NCBI RefSeq assembly: GCF_003173575.1
Contig: NZ_QGNY01000001.1
Span: 496,001-560,000 of the forward strand
From: Pedobacter paludis
GTDB taxonomy: Bacteria; Bacteroidota; Bacteroidia; Sphingobacteriales; Sphingobacteriaceae
Direction: 5' to 3'
Length of the DNA stretch: 64,000 bases
In this document: in pieces, positions 42,925 to 51,278 of the stretch
Numbering within the stretch: position 1 is the stretch's first letter
How the letters are laid out: each line of letters opens with the position of its first letter
Translations under genes and position numbers: made by a program
The notes under the pieces: generated by a model
What the model saw: only the letters and a program-made list of their open reading frames with translations
What the model was told of the DNA's origin: nothing
Database searches by the model: none

Positions 42925-43260
42925 ATGAAAACAGAAACAACCAAAAAAGGACGGATTCAGCATTTTGTAATGTTCTGGCTAAAACCTCAACTTTCCAAAA
43001 CAGAAGTATCTGATTTCGCCAATTTCTTCGAAGCCCTTAAGAAGATAAAGTACATAAAAACATTAAGTTATGGCTTGGCGGCCAACACGCCTGTTCGGCC
43101 AGTAACCGATAATTCGTTTACTTATTCGCTAACCTTAACATTCGATTCGATTGAAGAACACAATACATATCAAGAGGATAAAATCCACCTTGATGCTGTA
43201 GAAAAGTTTTCCAACAACTGGTATAGGGTAGTTGTACATGATACTCTAATTTCTCAATAA
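42925..43260 (+). CDS. Dabb (dimeric alpha-beta barrel) family protein
   Basis: A 111-residue protein with the stress-responsive A/B barrel pattern: IQHFVMFWLKPQLSKTEVSDF at 11-31, a central YGLAANTPVRPVTD, and SLTLTFDSIEEHNTYQED late. Proteins of this fold dimerise and range from plant stress proteins to small cyclases; the reaction here is unknown. It has no signal peptide. Confidence 0.8.
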   Translation: MKTETTKKGRIQHFVMFWLKPQLSKTEVSDFANFFEALKKIKYIKTLSYGLAANTPVRPVTDNSFTYSLTLTFDSIEEHNTYQEDKIHLDAVEKFSNNWYRVVVHDTLISQ

Positions 43261-43578
43261 ACCGAATATAGCCAAAACCTTCAAATCATAAAAGTCAACT
43301 TCAATCTATATAATTAGATGGATTAAGGTTGACTTTTCAATTTCTTCAAAACTTTGGTTTTTAGCCAAATCCTTATAATATTTGGCACTTTTAGCATTCA
43401 GAATTTAATTTTGTTAATTTATATATTTAATTATTTATCAGATTGTTATATAAATTCACATAAAGCAAATTTATACTTGATTAAGTTATTTTAAATAGAA
43501 ACCAGAGTAAAAAGCCAAATATAATTCTGAATAATAAATATAAGCTCTGTATATCAATTAGTTATAAATATTATTTGA
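43261..43578. other. 318-base AT-rich gap
   Basis: Apart from the hairpin at 43290-43337 this stretch shows no reading frame, repeat or recognisable RNA. It is very AT-rich and separates convergent genes. Confidence 0.5.
43290..43337 (+). terminator. Long hairpin, probable bidirectional terminator
   Basis: AAAAGTCAAC (43290-43299) pairs with GTTGACTTTT (43328-43337); inside, ATCTA and TAGAT pair as well. It ends in T residues on both strands. Confidence 0.6.
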
Positions 43579-43830
43579 TTAAAATTGATGTCTTTTATAC
43601 GCTTGGGTAAAGTCGGTTCTCATTAACTTAAATCTTTCGATAACCGTAGCTATAAACGCTTCATCTAATATTTCAAATACATCATTTACCCCTCCTCCGC
43701 TCAAATCCAATTCTGCCAGTTTATAGCTCTGTTCAAAAGTTCCCTGTTCAAATTTTACAATATACTTTTGGTTCATGGAGAAAATTGTAATCTTACATTC
43801 TGGATGCGGAAGCTCTGCTATTACTCTCAT
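43579..43830 (-). CDS. Conserved small protein of unknown function
   Basis: An 83-residue acidic-to-neutral protein: MRVIAELPHPECKITIFSMNQ leads a beta-rich first half, followed by YKLAELDLSGGGVNDVFEIL and a C-terminal helix (IATVIERFKLMRTDF). The pattern is familiar from Bacteroidota genomes as an uncharacterised conserved protein, but I cannot name a family. It follows the CrtA-like gene by 25 bases on the same strand. Confidence 0.65.
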   Translation of the reverse strand: MRVIAELPHPECKITIFSMNQKYIVKFEQGTFEQSYKLAELDLSGGGVNDVFEILDEAFIATVIERFKLMRTDFTQAYKRHQF

Positions 43831-43855
43831 TTATATTTTTTTTTAAATTGTCTTG

Positions 43856-44572
43856 TTAATTAGGGTCTACGGATTTGCCGTTTAAGGTTCCCCAGGAATC
43901 TATGATTTCAAAACGTGCAAATAGTTCTTCGGTATACCATTTTCGCTCACGGGTTAACTTAATCACATCTGAGTGATCAACAGATTTATAAGCGTAGTTT
44001 TTCATGCTATCCAGATCCTTCCAAATTGAAAATGTTGCTTGATCAAAATATGGGTTTTCGCCCATTCCAGCTGAAAGAATAAAACCTGGAGCCTCTCTCA
44101 TCGAATCTGCTGCTCTTTTAATATTTTTCCGAAACTCTTTTACTTTGTTAAATTTAATGGCTGCCCTAGTAATTACAGCAACCTTCCCAGCTAATTTATT
44201 ATTAGTAGTCTCTATCTTAAAGGGTTGTCTACCTGACCATAATCCATGAGAAGCTAAAGGATTAAGTAATATTGTAAATTCCTCGATTCCAAAAAACCTA
44301 AACCATCTCATCACAAAAGATTGATCATTAAATATTTCATAATCAGATCTGGTTTCCCAAGTGGTTAGGACTGCCCAGTGTTTAAAGTCAGGCGGTAGAT
44401 CTACCTGAGCATCCTTTCCGCTTCCCATTAATTTCCAGAATAAGCATTTTTTGTTTAACCATAGGGGCAAACGCAAAATGGCCATCCCTAAAAATGCAAA
44501 TGGGATTGTTATTAGGCGGTACTTCGTTATAGTTAAAGCTACAATCATGCTCAATAGGATTAATTTGGTCAA
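43856..44572 (-). CDS. CrtA-like (spheroidene monooxygenase-related) protein
   Basis: About 238 residues from TTG 44572, or 230 from the ATG at 44548. An N-terminal hydrophobic stretch (about 9-35) is followed by a region resembling spheroidene monooxygenase CrtA: WAVLTTWETRSDYEIF, ASHGLWSGRQPF (about 118-129), VITRAAIKFNKVKEF, PYFDQATFSIWKDLDSM and a late AYKSVDHSDVIKLTRERKWYTEELFARF. CrtA adds keto groups to carotenoids. No carotenoid genes are near, so the substrate is uncertain. The pattern is that of a heme- or oxygen-dependent dimeric barrel. Confidence 0.7.
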   Translation of the reverse strand: MTKLILLSMIVALTITKYRLITIPFAFLGMAILRLPLWLNKKCLFWKLMGSGKDAQVDLPPDFKHWAVLTTWETRSDYEIFNDQSFVMRWFRFFGIEEFTILLNPLASHGLWSGRQPFKIETTNNKLAGKVAVITRAAIKFNKVKEFRKNIKRAADSMREAPGFILSAGMGENPYFDQATFSIWKDLDSMKNYAYKSVDHSDVIKLTRERKWYTEELFARFEIIDSWGTLNGKSVDPN

Positions 44573-44741
44573 AACTAATGAATTTGATAAGATTTGAACA
44601 ATGGAAAGTTGGAATGTTAAAAAAATGAATTTAGGTTTTATTTGTAATGTTAAAGCAAATTTTCAACTGAATGATTGCCATGAAACATCAAATCGACCAA
44701 GGATGATTAACTTTACTGCATTCATTAATAATTGCAAACCA

Positions 44742-45221
44742 ATGGCAGAAGATTTAGTAATCAACAAAACGGCTACCAAGCCTCAGCAATACGAATCATT
44801 AATTCCTCAAATAGAAGGTTTATTATTAGGAGAAACCGACTTTATAGCCAATCTAGCTAACGTTTGTGCCGCCCTTAAAGAGCAGTTCAATTGGTTTTGG
44901 GTTGGATTCTATTTGGTTAGAGACGGAGAATTGGTTCTTGCGCCGTTTCAAGGACCAGTGGCCTGTACTAGGATAAAAAAGGGTAAAGGCGTTTGTGGTT
45001 CTTCGTGGGCGGAAGCTAAAACATTAATTGTACCAGATGTTGATGCCTTTCCAGGGCATATTGCCTGTGCTACAGCTTCCAAATCCGAAATTGTTCTTCC
45101 TTTAATAAAGAATGGTGAGGTGATTGGTGTTTTAGATGTGGATAGTGAGTTTTTAAATCATTTTGATATAACAGATCAATTTTATTTAGAGCAGGTTATA
45201 AAACTCGTATTAAATAATTAG
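44742..45221 (+). CDS. Free methionine-R-sulfoxide reductase (GAF domain)
   Basis: About 159 residues from the ATG at 44742 (MAEDLVINKT); the open frame begins at 44601, but the added 47 residues are not family-like. The GAF domain carries the three active-site cysteines of fRMsr in PVACTR, KGVCGSSW and GHIACATASKSE. WVGFYLV and VIGVLDVDSE are typical. It reduces free methionine (R)-sulfoxide, protecting against oxidation. It precedes the alkyladenine glycosylase gene by 13 bases, so the two repair functions may be co-expressed. Confidence 0.9.
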   Translation: MAEDLVINKTATKPQQYESLIPQIEGLLLGETDFIANLANVCAALKEQFNWFWVGFYLVRDGELVLAPFQGPVACTRIKKGKGVCGSSWAEAKTLIVPDVDAFPGHIACATASKSEIVLPLIKNGEVIGVLDVDSEFLNHFDITDQFYLEQVIKLVLNN

Positions 45222-45234
45222 TTTAAATAAGACC

Positions 45235-45840
45235 TTGAAATTAAATCCAGAATATTACTTAAATCAGGATGCTGTTTTTTTAGCAAAAGATCTACTTGGA
45301 AAGGTTTTGTACACCAAAATCAATGATCAGATTACAGCAGGCATTATTGTAGAAACTGAAGCTTATTTTGGTGTAAAGGATAAAGCTTCTCATGCTTACG
45401 GTGGCCGAAGGACAAATCGCACTGAAACTATGTATGGCAAAGGGGGGATTGCTTATGTTTACCTTTGTTATGGGATGCATAATCTTTTCAATGTAGTTAG
45501 TTCTGTTAAGGATGAACCTCATGCGATACTTATCCGAGCAATTGAACCGCTTGTAGGCAAAGATATTATGGAAGAGCGCAGGAATATGCCTTTTACCAAA
45601 GGCGCAATTTCATCTGGGCCGGGTTCTGCTGCCAAAGCTTTAGGGATAGATCGGTCATTTAATGCAAAGGATTTAAACGGCACTGAAATTTGGATTGAAG
45701 ATCAATCTATAAATTATACTGAAAATGAAATTTCCATTTCGCCCAGAGTAGGTATTGCCTATGCGCAAGAACACGCTTTATTGCCCTGGCGATTCTTTGT
45801 TAAAGGAAATAAATATGTGAGTAAGCCCAATAAGGTTTGA
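45235..45840 (+). CDS. DNA-3-methyladenine glycosylase, AAG family
   Basis: A 201-residue base-excision enzyme. It has IIVETEAYFGVKDKASHAYGG (about 38-58), RTETMYGKGGIAYVYLCYGMHNLFN (about 62-86) and SGPGSAAKALGID (about 123-135), all AAG signatures, with the catalytic Glu in VETEAY. Start is TTG at 45235; the upstream frame has no ATG before the previous stop. It removes alkylated purines and hypoxanthine. Confidence 0.92.
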   Translation: MKLNPEYYLNQDAVFLAKDLLGKVLYTKINDQITAGIIVETEAYFGVKDKASHAYGGRRTNRTETMYGKGGIAYVYLCYGMHNLFNVVSSVKDEPHAILIRAIEPLVGKDIMEERRNMPFTKGAISSGPGSAAKALGIDRSFNAKDLNGTEIWIEDQSINYTENEISISPRVGIAYAQEHALLPWRFFVKGNKYVSKPNKV

Positions 45841-45895
45841 GTTTAATTCAAACATTTTTCGCTTCAACCTGTTTTTCATTCAAATACCTTATAAA

Positions 45896-46384
45896 ATGAA
45901 AAACGAGAAAAATATATCAATTTTAAAAGAGATGGCAGAAAGTGTTAGAACTTGTATGTTTACTACATTTTCGGATAGTGATGAGTTTGGAAGCAGGCCA
46001 ATGGGAACTGCTAAAATAGAAGATGATGGAAGTCTTTGGTTTTACACCAACGAATATTCTCCAAAATCAAAAGAAATTTCGAAAGAAAACAATGTCCTTC
46101 TTGCTTACAGTGATCCTTCAAAAAACACTTATTTAACAGTTAAGGGCAAGGCTGAACTTGTAGATGATAAGGTAAGAAAAGAAGCTTATTTTTCTCCTTT
46201 CATTAAAGCCTGGTTCCCTGATGGGATTGAAGACCCTAGGCTAATCTTGGTAAAAGTTACACCTGAGGAAGCCGAATATTGGGATGCATCATCATCAAAA
46301 ATTGTGGTTTTATTTAGTACGCTAAAAGCACTTGTAACTGGAGATACGCCAGATTTAGGAAAGCATGATACAATGAAATTTTAA
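45896..46384 (+). CDS. Pyridoxamine 5'-phosphate oxidase family protein (general stress protein 26-like)
   Basis: A 162-residue split-barrel flavin-binding protein. MAESVRTCMFTTFSDSDEFGSRPMG, SLWFYTNEYSPKSKEI and VLLAYSDPSKNTYLTVKG mark the GSP26 group. The cofactor may be FMN or F420-like; the substrate is unknown. It is not a true PdxH, which is longer. Located 55 bases after the glycosylase gene. Confidence 0.85.
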   Translation: MKNEKNISILKEMAESVRTCMFTTFSDSDEFGSRPMGTAKIEDDGSLWFYTNEYSPKSKEISKENNVLLAYSDPSKNTYLTVKGKAELVDDKVRKEAYFSPFIKAWFPDGIEDPRLILVKVTPEEAEYWDASSSKIVVLFSTLKALVTGDTPDLGKHDTMKF

Positions 46385-46450
46385 ATAAATATTATTTGTT
46401 TTGGAAGCAGGATTGGCAACAATACCTGCTTTTTTTGTAATATTGAGACA

Positions 46451-47740
46451 ATGAATTTCGAAAATAATTTAGCCTTTGCAAAGGCGCAGGATAATAGCGA
46501 TTCCTTAAGGAAATTTAGGGCACAGTTTTTATTTCCAAAATCAAAAGGAAAAGACTTTATCTATCTGTGCGGTAATTCTTTAGGCCTTCAACCTAAAGTA
46601 GCACAGGATGTTTTAAAGTTGCAATTAGACAATTGGGCAAACTACGCTGTAGAAGGATGGTTCGAAGGAGAAGAGCCTTGGATGTTTTACCATAAGGAAC
46701 TCAAAAAATTGATGGCGCCTCTTGTTGGTGCATCAGAAGCAGAGGTTTGTCCGATGAATACACTAACCGTCAATCTGCATTTGTTAATGGTAAGCTTTTA
46801 TCAGCCAAAAGAAAAACGATTTAAGATTATAATGGAAGGCGGTGCATTTCCATCCGATCAATATGCAATAGAAAGTCAGGTAAGGTTTCATGGTTACGAC
46901 CCAAAAGAAGCGATTATAGAGGTTTTTCCTAGAGCAGGCGAAAGTATTCTTCGAACAGAAGATATATTAGCTCAAATCAAAGAAAATGGAGAAGAAATTG
47001 CTTTAGTGCTTTTTGGTGGAATTAATTATTATACGGGCCAATGGTACGATATGAAATCGATTACCAGAGCTGGTCATGAAATAGGAGCCGTTGTTGGTTT
47101 TGATTTGGCTCATGCAGCCGGAAATGTACCGGTTAAACTTCACGATTGGGGTGTCGATTTTGCCTGCTGGTGTTCGTACAAATATCAAAATTCTGGTCCG
47201 GGTGGAATTAGCGGGATTTTCGTTCATGAGAAACATTTTAATACAGATCTAAATCGTTTTGCAGGCTGGTGGGGATATCAGGAAAACAAACGATTTAAAA
47301 TGGAAAAGGGTTTTATACCAGAAGCAGGAGCGGATGGCTGGCAAGTGAGCTGTACGCAGGTTATGCCTATGGCACTGTATCACGCATCTTTGCAAATATT
47401 CCAGTCAGCAGGCTCTATTGTACCATTGAGAAATAAAAGTATTACTTTGACTGCATATCTAGAATTTATTATAAATCAAGTAAATATAGAATTAGGAATC
47501 GAACAATACAAGATTATAACCCCACAGAATTCGGCCGATCGAGGTGCTCAGCTCTCCATCATTGCCAAAGAAAAAGGAAAAGAAATTTTTGATGGCTTGG
47601 TAGCAAATCATATACTTGGCGATTGGAGAGAGCCAGATGTTATCCGTTTAAGCCCAATTCCGCTTTACAACTCTTTCGAAGATATTTACCTAACCGGAAA
47701 AGCATTGTTAGAGGTAAGCAAACAGGTTCTTGAGCTTTAA
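46451..47740 (+). CDS. kynU: Kynureninase
   Basis: A 429-residue PLP enzyme that cleaves kynurenine (or 3-hydroxykynurenine) to anthranilate plus alanine. FIYLCGNSLGLQP (about 37-49), WANYAVEGWFEGE, FDLAHAAGNVPVKLHDWGVDF (about 217-237, with the PLP aspartate) and the PLP lysine in CWCSYKYQNSGPGG (about 240-253) are diagnostic. No tryptophan dioxygenase or kynurenine monooxygenase lies in the window, so the pathway is split in this genome or incomplete. Confidence 0.95.
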   Translation: MNFENNLAFAKAQDNSDSLRKFRAQFLFPKSKGKDFIYLCGNSLGLQPKVAQDVLKLQLDNWANYAVEGWFEGEEPWMFYHKELKKLMAPLVGASEAEVCPMNTLTVNLHLLMVSFYQPKEKRFKIIMEGGAFPSDQYAIESQVRFHGYDPKEAIIEVFPRAGESILRTEDILAQIKENGEEIALVLFGGINYYTGQWYDMKSITRAGHEIGAVVGFDLAHAAGNVPVKLHDWGVDFACWCSYKYQNSGPGGISGIFVHEKHFNTDLNRFAGWWGYQENKRFKMEKGFIPEAGADGWQVSCTQVMPMALYHASLQIFQSAGSIVPLRNKSITLTAYLEFIINQVNIELGIEQYKIITPQNSADRGAQLSIIAKEKGKEIFDGLVANHILGDWREPDVIRLSPIPLYNSFEDIYLTGKALLEVSKQVLEL

Positions 47741-47770
47741 GCTTATTACGTAATTTAATTATACCTTATT

Positions 47771-48631
47771 ATGATCAATTACAATCCTAAAGATTGGTTT
47801 ACATTTATATTTCATATCCATAAGGCAGATACCTTTAGGAAATTATGGCCGTTAATGCTCAGTGTAGCTATTTTTTCGGGCATAGTTGCTTTTCTAGAGC
47901 TCAATGTTTTTCAACTTTCCAAAAGCAGTTACGTCAGTAATATTGGGATGATGCATAGCCTGCTTGGCTTTGTAATCTCAATGCTATTGGTTTTCAGAAC
48001 CAACACATCCTACGATAGATGGTGGGACGGACGAAAGCTGCTTGGATCGTTAACCAATGTAAGCCGTAATTTTGCAATGAAAATAAAGGCCTTAAAGCTT
48101 CCAGAAGAAGATGTTAGGTTTTTCGAATATGGAATTCCAAAGTATGCCTTTGCATTAAAAGAACATCTTAGAGAGAAAAAATACTTTGGTAAAAATAGTT
48201 TTTTAATCGAAGTTGAAGACGGAAAACATATTCCGAATCAAATTGCAAGCAGTATGATTAGCCGATTGTACGAACTGTTGGAAAGGGGCTTAGTATCTCA
48301 AGAACAATTGATTGTATTAACAAATGATGTAAATCAGTTTACCGATATCTGCGGCGGTTGCGAACGGATTAAAAATACGCCGATTCCATTTTCGTATAGC
48401 GCCTTTATTAAGAAATTTATATTTGTTTATGTGCTAACTATACCTATTGGATGGGTGTTTAGTCTGGGATATTTTTTAGTACTTATCGTTCCCTTTATTC
48501 TCTATGTATTAGCAAGTTTGGAGTTGATAGCTGAAGAAATAGAAGATCCATTTGGAAACGATGCAAACGACTTACCCGTTGATACAATTTGTAACAATAT
48601 TGAAAAGCACGTGGAGGAGATTTTGAATTAA
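47771..48631 (+). CDS. Bestrophin-family ion channel
   Basis: A 286-residue membrane protein with the bestrophin/YneE pattern: an early helix, then LLGFVISMLLVFRTNTSYDRWWDGRKLLG (about 65-93), and a late IPFSYSAFIKKFIFVYVLTIPIGW. Bacterial homologues form pentameric anion or cation channels. The last base of its stop codon is the first of the next start (TAATG), so it is co-translated with the HDAC-like gene. Confidence 0.9.
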   Translation: MINYNPKDWFTFIFHIHKADTFRKLWPLMLSVAIFSGIVAFLELNVFQLSKSSYVSNIGMMHSLLGFVISMLLVFRTNTSYDRWWDGRKLLGSLTNVSRNFAMKIKALKLPEEDVRFFEYGIPKYAFALKEHLREKKYFGKNSFLIEVEDGKHIPNQIASSMISRLYELLERGLVSQEQLIVLTNDVNQFTDICGGCERIKNTPIPFSYSAFIKKFIFVYVLTIPIGWVFSLGYFLVLIVPFILYVLASLELIAEEIEDPFGNDANDLPVDTICNNIEKHVEEILN

Positions 48632-49533
48632 TGATTAAGATTGCCTGGCATCCTATTTATGCTCATCCGTTGCCAGAAGGCCACAGATTCCCAATGCTCA
48701 AATATGAACTCATTCCGGAGCAATTACTTCACGAAGGAACGATTGAGCAAGAGAATTTATTTAGTCCTTTGCCAGTGAGTGAGGAAAACATTTTGCTTAC
48801 ACACGACAAAGGTTATTGGGAACAGTTGAAAAATTTGACTTTGCCACTTAAGGAGCAAAGAAGAATAGGTTTCCCTTTAAATGCGCAGCTTATTGAACGT
48901 GAATTAAGAATTACCCAGGGCACAATTGACGGAACAAGATTTGCTCAACAGAATGGAATCGCCTTTAATGCTGCAGGAGGAACGCATCATGCCGGAAGCA
49001 ATTGGGGAGAAGGTTTTTGCTTATTAAATGATCAAGCCATTTCTGCTAATTATTTGTTAAATAATAGATTAGCGTATCGAATCTTAATTATCGATTTAGA
49101 TGTACATCAAGGGAATGGAACGGCAGAAATCTTTAAAAACGAAGACCGTGTATTTACTTTCTCCATGCATGGCGATAAAAACTTTCCGTTTAGAAAAGAA
49201 ATTTCAAACTTAGATGTGCCGTTGGATGATAATCTACAAGATGAAGAATATCTGAATCTTCTTGAAATCAATCTTAAAAAAGCTTTCGAGAAATCGCAAC
49301 CAGATTTTATTTTTTACTTATCTGGAGTTGACGTGCTGGCTACAGACAAACTGGGAAAGCTTGGTTTAACTAAACAAGGCTGCAAGGAAAGAGATAGAAT
49401 GGTACTTCAAACCTGTAAAACCAAAAATATTCCAGTACAGGTAAGTATGGGCGGTGGATATTCAACTGAAATAAAAGATATTGTTGATGCACACTGCAAT
49501 ACCTATAGACTTGCATTCGATTTATTTAATTAG
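48631..49533 (+). CDS. Histone deacetylase / acetylpolyamine amidohydrolase family protein
   Basis: A 300-residue arginase-fold zinc hydrolase. The catalytic region has FNAAGGTHHAGSNWGEGFCLLND (His-His pair, about 110-131), the zinc ligands in IIDLDVHQGNGTAE (about 152-165), a further aspartate in LSGVDVLATDKLG, and VSMGGGYS. Bacterial members remove acetyl groups from small amines or from acetyl-lysine proteins. Overlaps the bestrophin stop by one base. Whether its substrate relates to the channel is unknown. Confidence 0.9.
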   Translation: MIKIAWHPIYAHPLPEGHRFPMLKYELIPEQLLHEGTIEQENLFSPLPVSEENILLTHDKGYWEQLKNLTLPLKEQRRIGFPLNAQLIERELRITQGTIDGTRFAQQNGIAFNAAGGTHHAGSNWGEGFCLLNDQAISANYLLNNRLAYRILIIDLDVHQGNGTAEIFKNEDRVFTFSMHGDKNFPFRKEISNLDVPLDDNLQDEEYLNLLEINLKKAFEKSQPDFIFYLSGVDVLATDKLGKLGLTKQGCKERDRMVLQTCKTKNIPVQVSMGGGYSTEIKDIVDAHCNTYRLAFDLFN

Positions 49534-49595
49534 CAATCGTCTAGATATTTAAAACAGCAGTGTAAAGATTTGCAATATTGCTATCTTCGCCGATT

Positions 49596-50279
49596 ATGTT
49601 GGAGATAATTTATCAGGATGAATATTTGGTCGCTATTAATAAACCACATGGTTTGTTGGTTCACCAAACATCTATTGCGAGAGATGCAACAGAGTTTGCT
49701 TTACAAATGCTCAGAGATCAAATCGGGAAGCATGTCAGTCCTGTTCATCGGTTGGATAGGAAGACGAGCGGAATATTACTCTTTGCTTTTGATAAGACCT
49801 CAGAAACACTTATGCAACAGCAATTTATGAATGCTGAAACCGAAAAAAAATATCTCGCGATTTTAAGGGGTTTTGCTCCAGATTTTATGGAAATAGATTA
49901 TCCGCTTGCAAAAGAAAATGGAACAATGCAGGAGGCCTTTACCTCTTTTAAAACACTTCAAAAAGCAGAAGTAGATGTTGCATTTGGAAAACATCAAACA
50001 TCCAGATATTCTTTAATAGAAGCTACGCCCAAAACTGGTAGAATGCATCAATTAAGAAAACACTTTAGTCATATTCTTCATCCAATTATTGGAGATCGTA
50101 CTCATGGATGCAACAAACAGAATAAATTCTTTTTAGAACAGTGGAACATGACAACAATGCTTCTTCACGCATCCGAATTAAGTTTTACACACCCAATTAC
50201 TTCCGAGAAAATACATTTGAAAGCAAACCTTCACGATGAATTTAAGCGAATAATGAAAATTATGAATATGGAACTTTAG
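49596..50279 (+). CDS. RluA-family pseudouridine synthase, TruC-like
   Basis: About 227 residues from the ATG at 49596 (MLEIIYQDEYLVAINKP); an in-frame ATG six codons upstream is less likely. The catalytic aspartate is in VHRLDRKTSGILLFA. It has no S4 domain, and the length fits TruC, which modifies position 65 of some tRNAs. Other small RluA paralogues are possible. Confidence 0.85.
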   Translation: MLEIIYQDEYLVAINKPHGLLVHQTSIARDATEFALQMLRDQIGKHVSPVHRLDRKTSGILLFAFDKTSETLMQQQFMNAETEKKYLAILRGFAPDFMEIDYPLAKENGTMQEAFTSFKTLQKAEVDVAFGKHQTSRYSLIEATPKTGRMHQLRKHFSHILHPIIGDRTHGCNKQNKFFLEQWNMTTMLLHASELSFTHPITSEKIHLKANLHDEFKRIMKIMNMEL

Positions 50280-50317
50280 CACAATTTTTGTCTCTAAAAT
50301 GTGTTTATATACAATCT

Positions 50318-51052
50318 ATGAATAAATCCCTACGGTTAGCTTTCCCAGTTTTAGCGCTTTTTATAAGCAGTTGTTCTTCAGTTTATATGCCAAATGTACC
50401 CAATACACCAATGTTGAGCAAGCAGGGCGAATTTAGTGGCGGTGGCCACATTTCCTTAAAAGGTAATGCCAGCCTCAATGGCGCTTATGCTGTTTCAGAT
50501 CATATTGGTGTGCTATTTAGTGGTTCTACGATGAATAGCGAAAGAAAGGCTAAAGACTTTAATCATAAACTTATTGAAATTGGTGGTGGCTATTTCGATA
50601 CTTTTGGCCCCGATAACAATAGAATCATCGAAATTTATGCTGGCGTGGGTAAAGGCTGGAGCGATATTACTTTTAGAGATTTCAAAAATGATGTGTTGAT
50701 AAGTAGTCAATTGCAAGAGGTCGATTATAGAAAATCTTTTCTACAGGTTAATTACAGCTCTAAAAAGAAAAATAATTTAAAGCTTTTCGGTACCAACTTC
50801 CCTATAAACTACGGGACAGCTTTAAGGATAAGCCACGTAAAAATGGATCGATTTTTTTTAAATGGTGTTGTTCAGCCTAAAGAAGATAATATTTTCTTTG
50901 AGCCCATATTTTTTACGCGAATGCAGTTGAGCAAAATTATCCAGCTGCAGTATACCACAAGCAGTAACATCGGATTGAAGAATCGCGATTATATGTCTGC
51001 AGGAAATTCTATTTTCACCATTGGGCTTATTTTTAATGTTGGGGGCAAATAA
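50318..51052 (+). CDS. Lipoprotein of unknown function, probable beta-barrel-like body
   Basis: A 244-residue protein from the ATG at 50318 (MNKSLRLAFPVLALFISSCSSVYMPN). The lipobox is LFISSC, so Cys19 is probably lipidated. The body has alternating strands rich in Gly, Ser and aromatic residues (GGHISLKGNASLNGAYAVS, GGGYFDTFGPDN) resembling an outer-membrane-protein beta-barrel fold. The start at 50288 in the open frame lies before the signal peptide and is less likely. Function unknown. Confidence 0.72.
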   Translation: MNKSLRLAFPVLALFISSCSSVYMPNVPNTPMLSKQGEFSGGGHISLKGNASLNGAYAVSDHIGVLFSGSTMNSERKAKDFNHKLIEIGGGYFDTFGPDNNRIIEIYAGVGKGWSDITFRDFKNDVLISSQLQEVDYRKSFLQVNYSSKKKNNLKLFGTNFPINYGTALRISHVKMDRFFLNGVVQPKEDNIFFEPIFFTRMQLSKIIQLQYTTSSNIGLKNRDYMSAGNSIFTIGLIFNVGGK

Positions 51053-51278
51053 TAACGGTGTTCGTTTATAACCCCTGCTGTTCTTCATAGTAAAACAGTT
51101 TATCTTTTAAAGGATTGGGAAAGTAATTCCAGCAATTATTTTAATGTCCGTCCTTCTATCACTGCAAGTCCTCGCCCAAAAAGGCTGTGGGCTTTCCGTT
51201 CTATAAGGTTTCTATATTTCTGTCTGCTTAAGAAATCATGGCTACACTGATAATTAATGATCCATCTGTTCCCAAAAT

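Noticed and set aside
44601-44741. 47-residue extension of the methionine sulfoxide reductase
   Set aside because: The added part has no family similarity and the internal ATG at 44742 starts the conserved domain.
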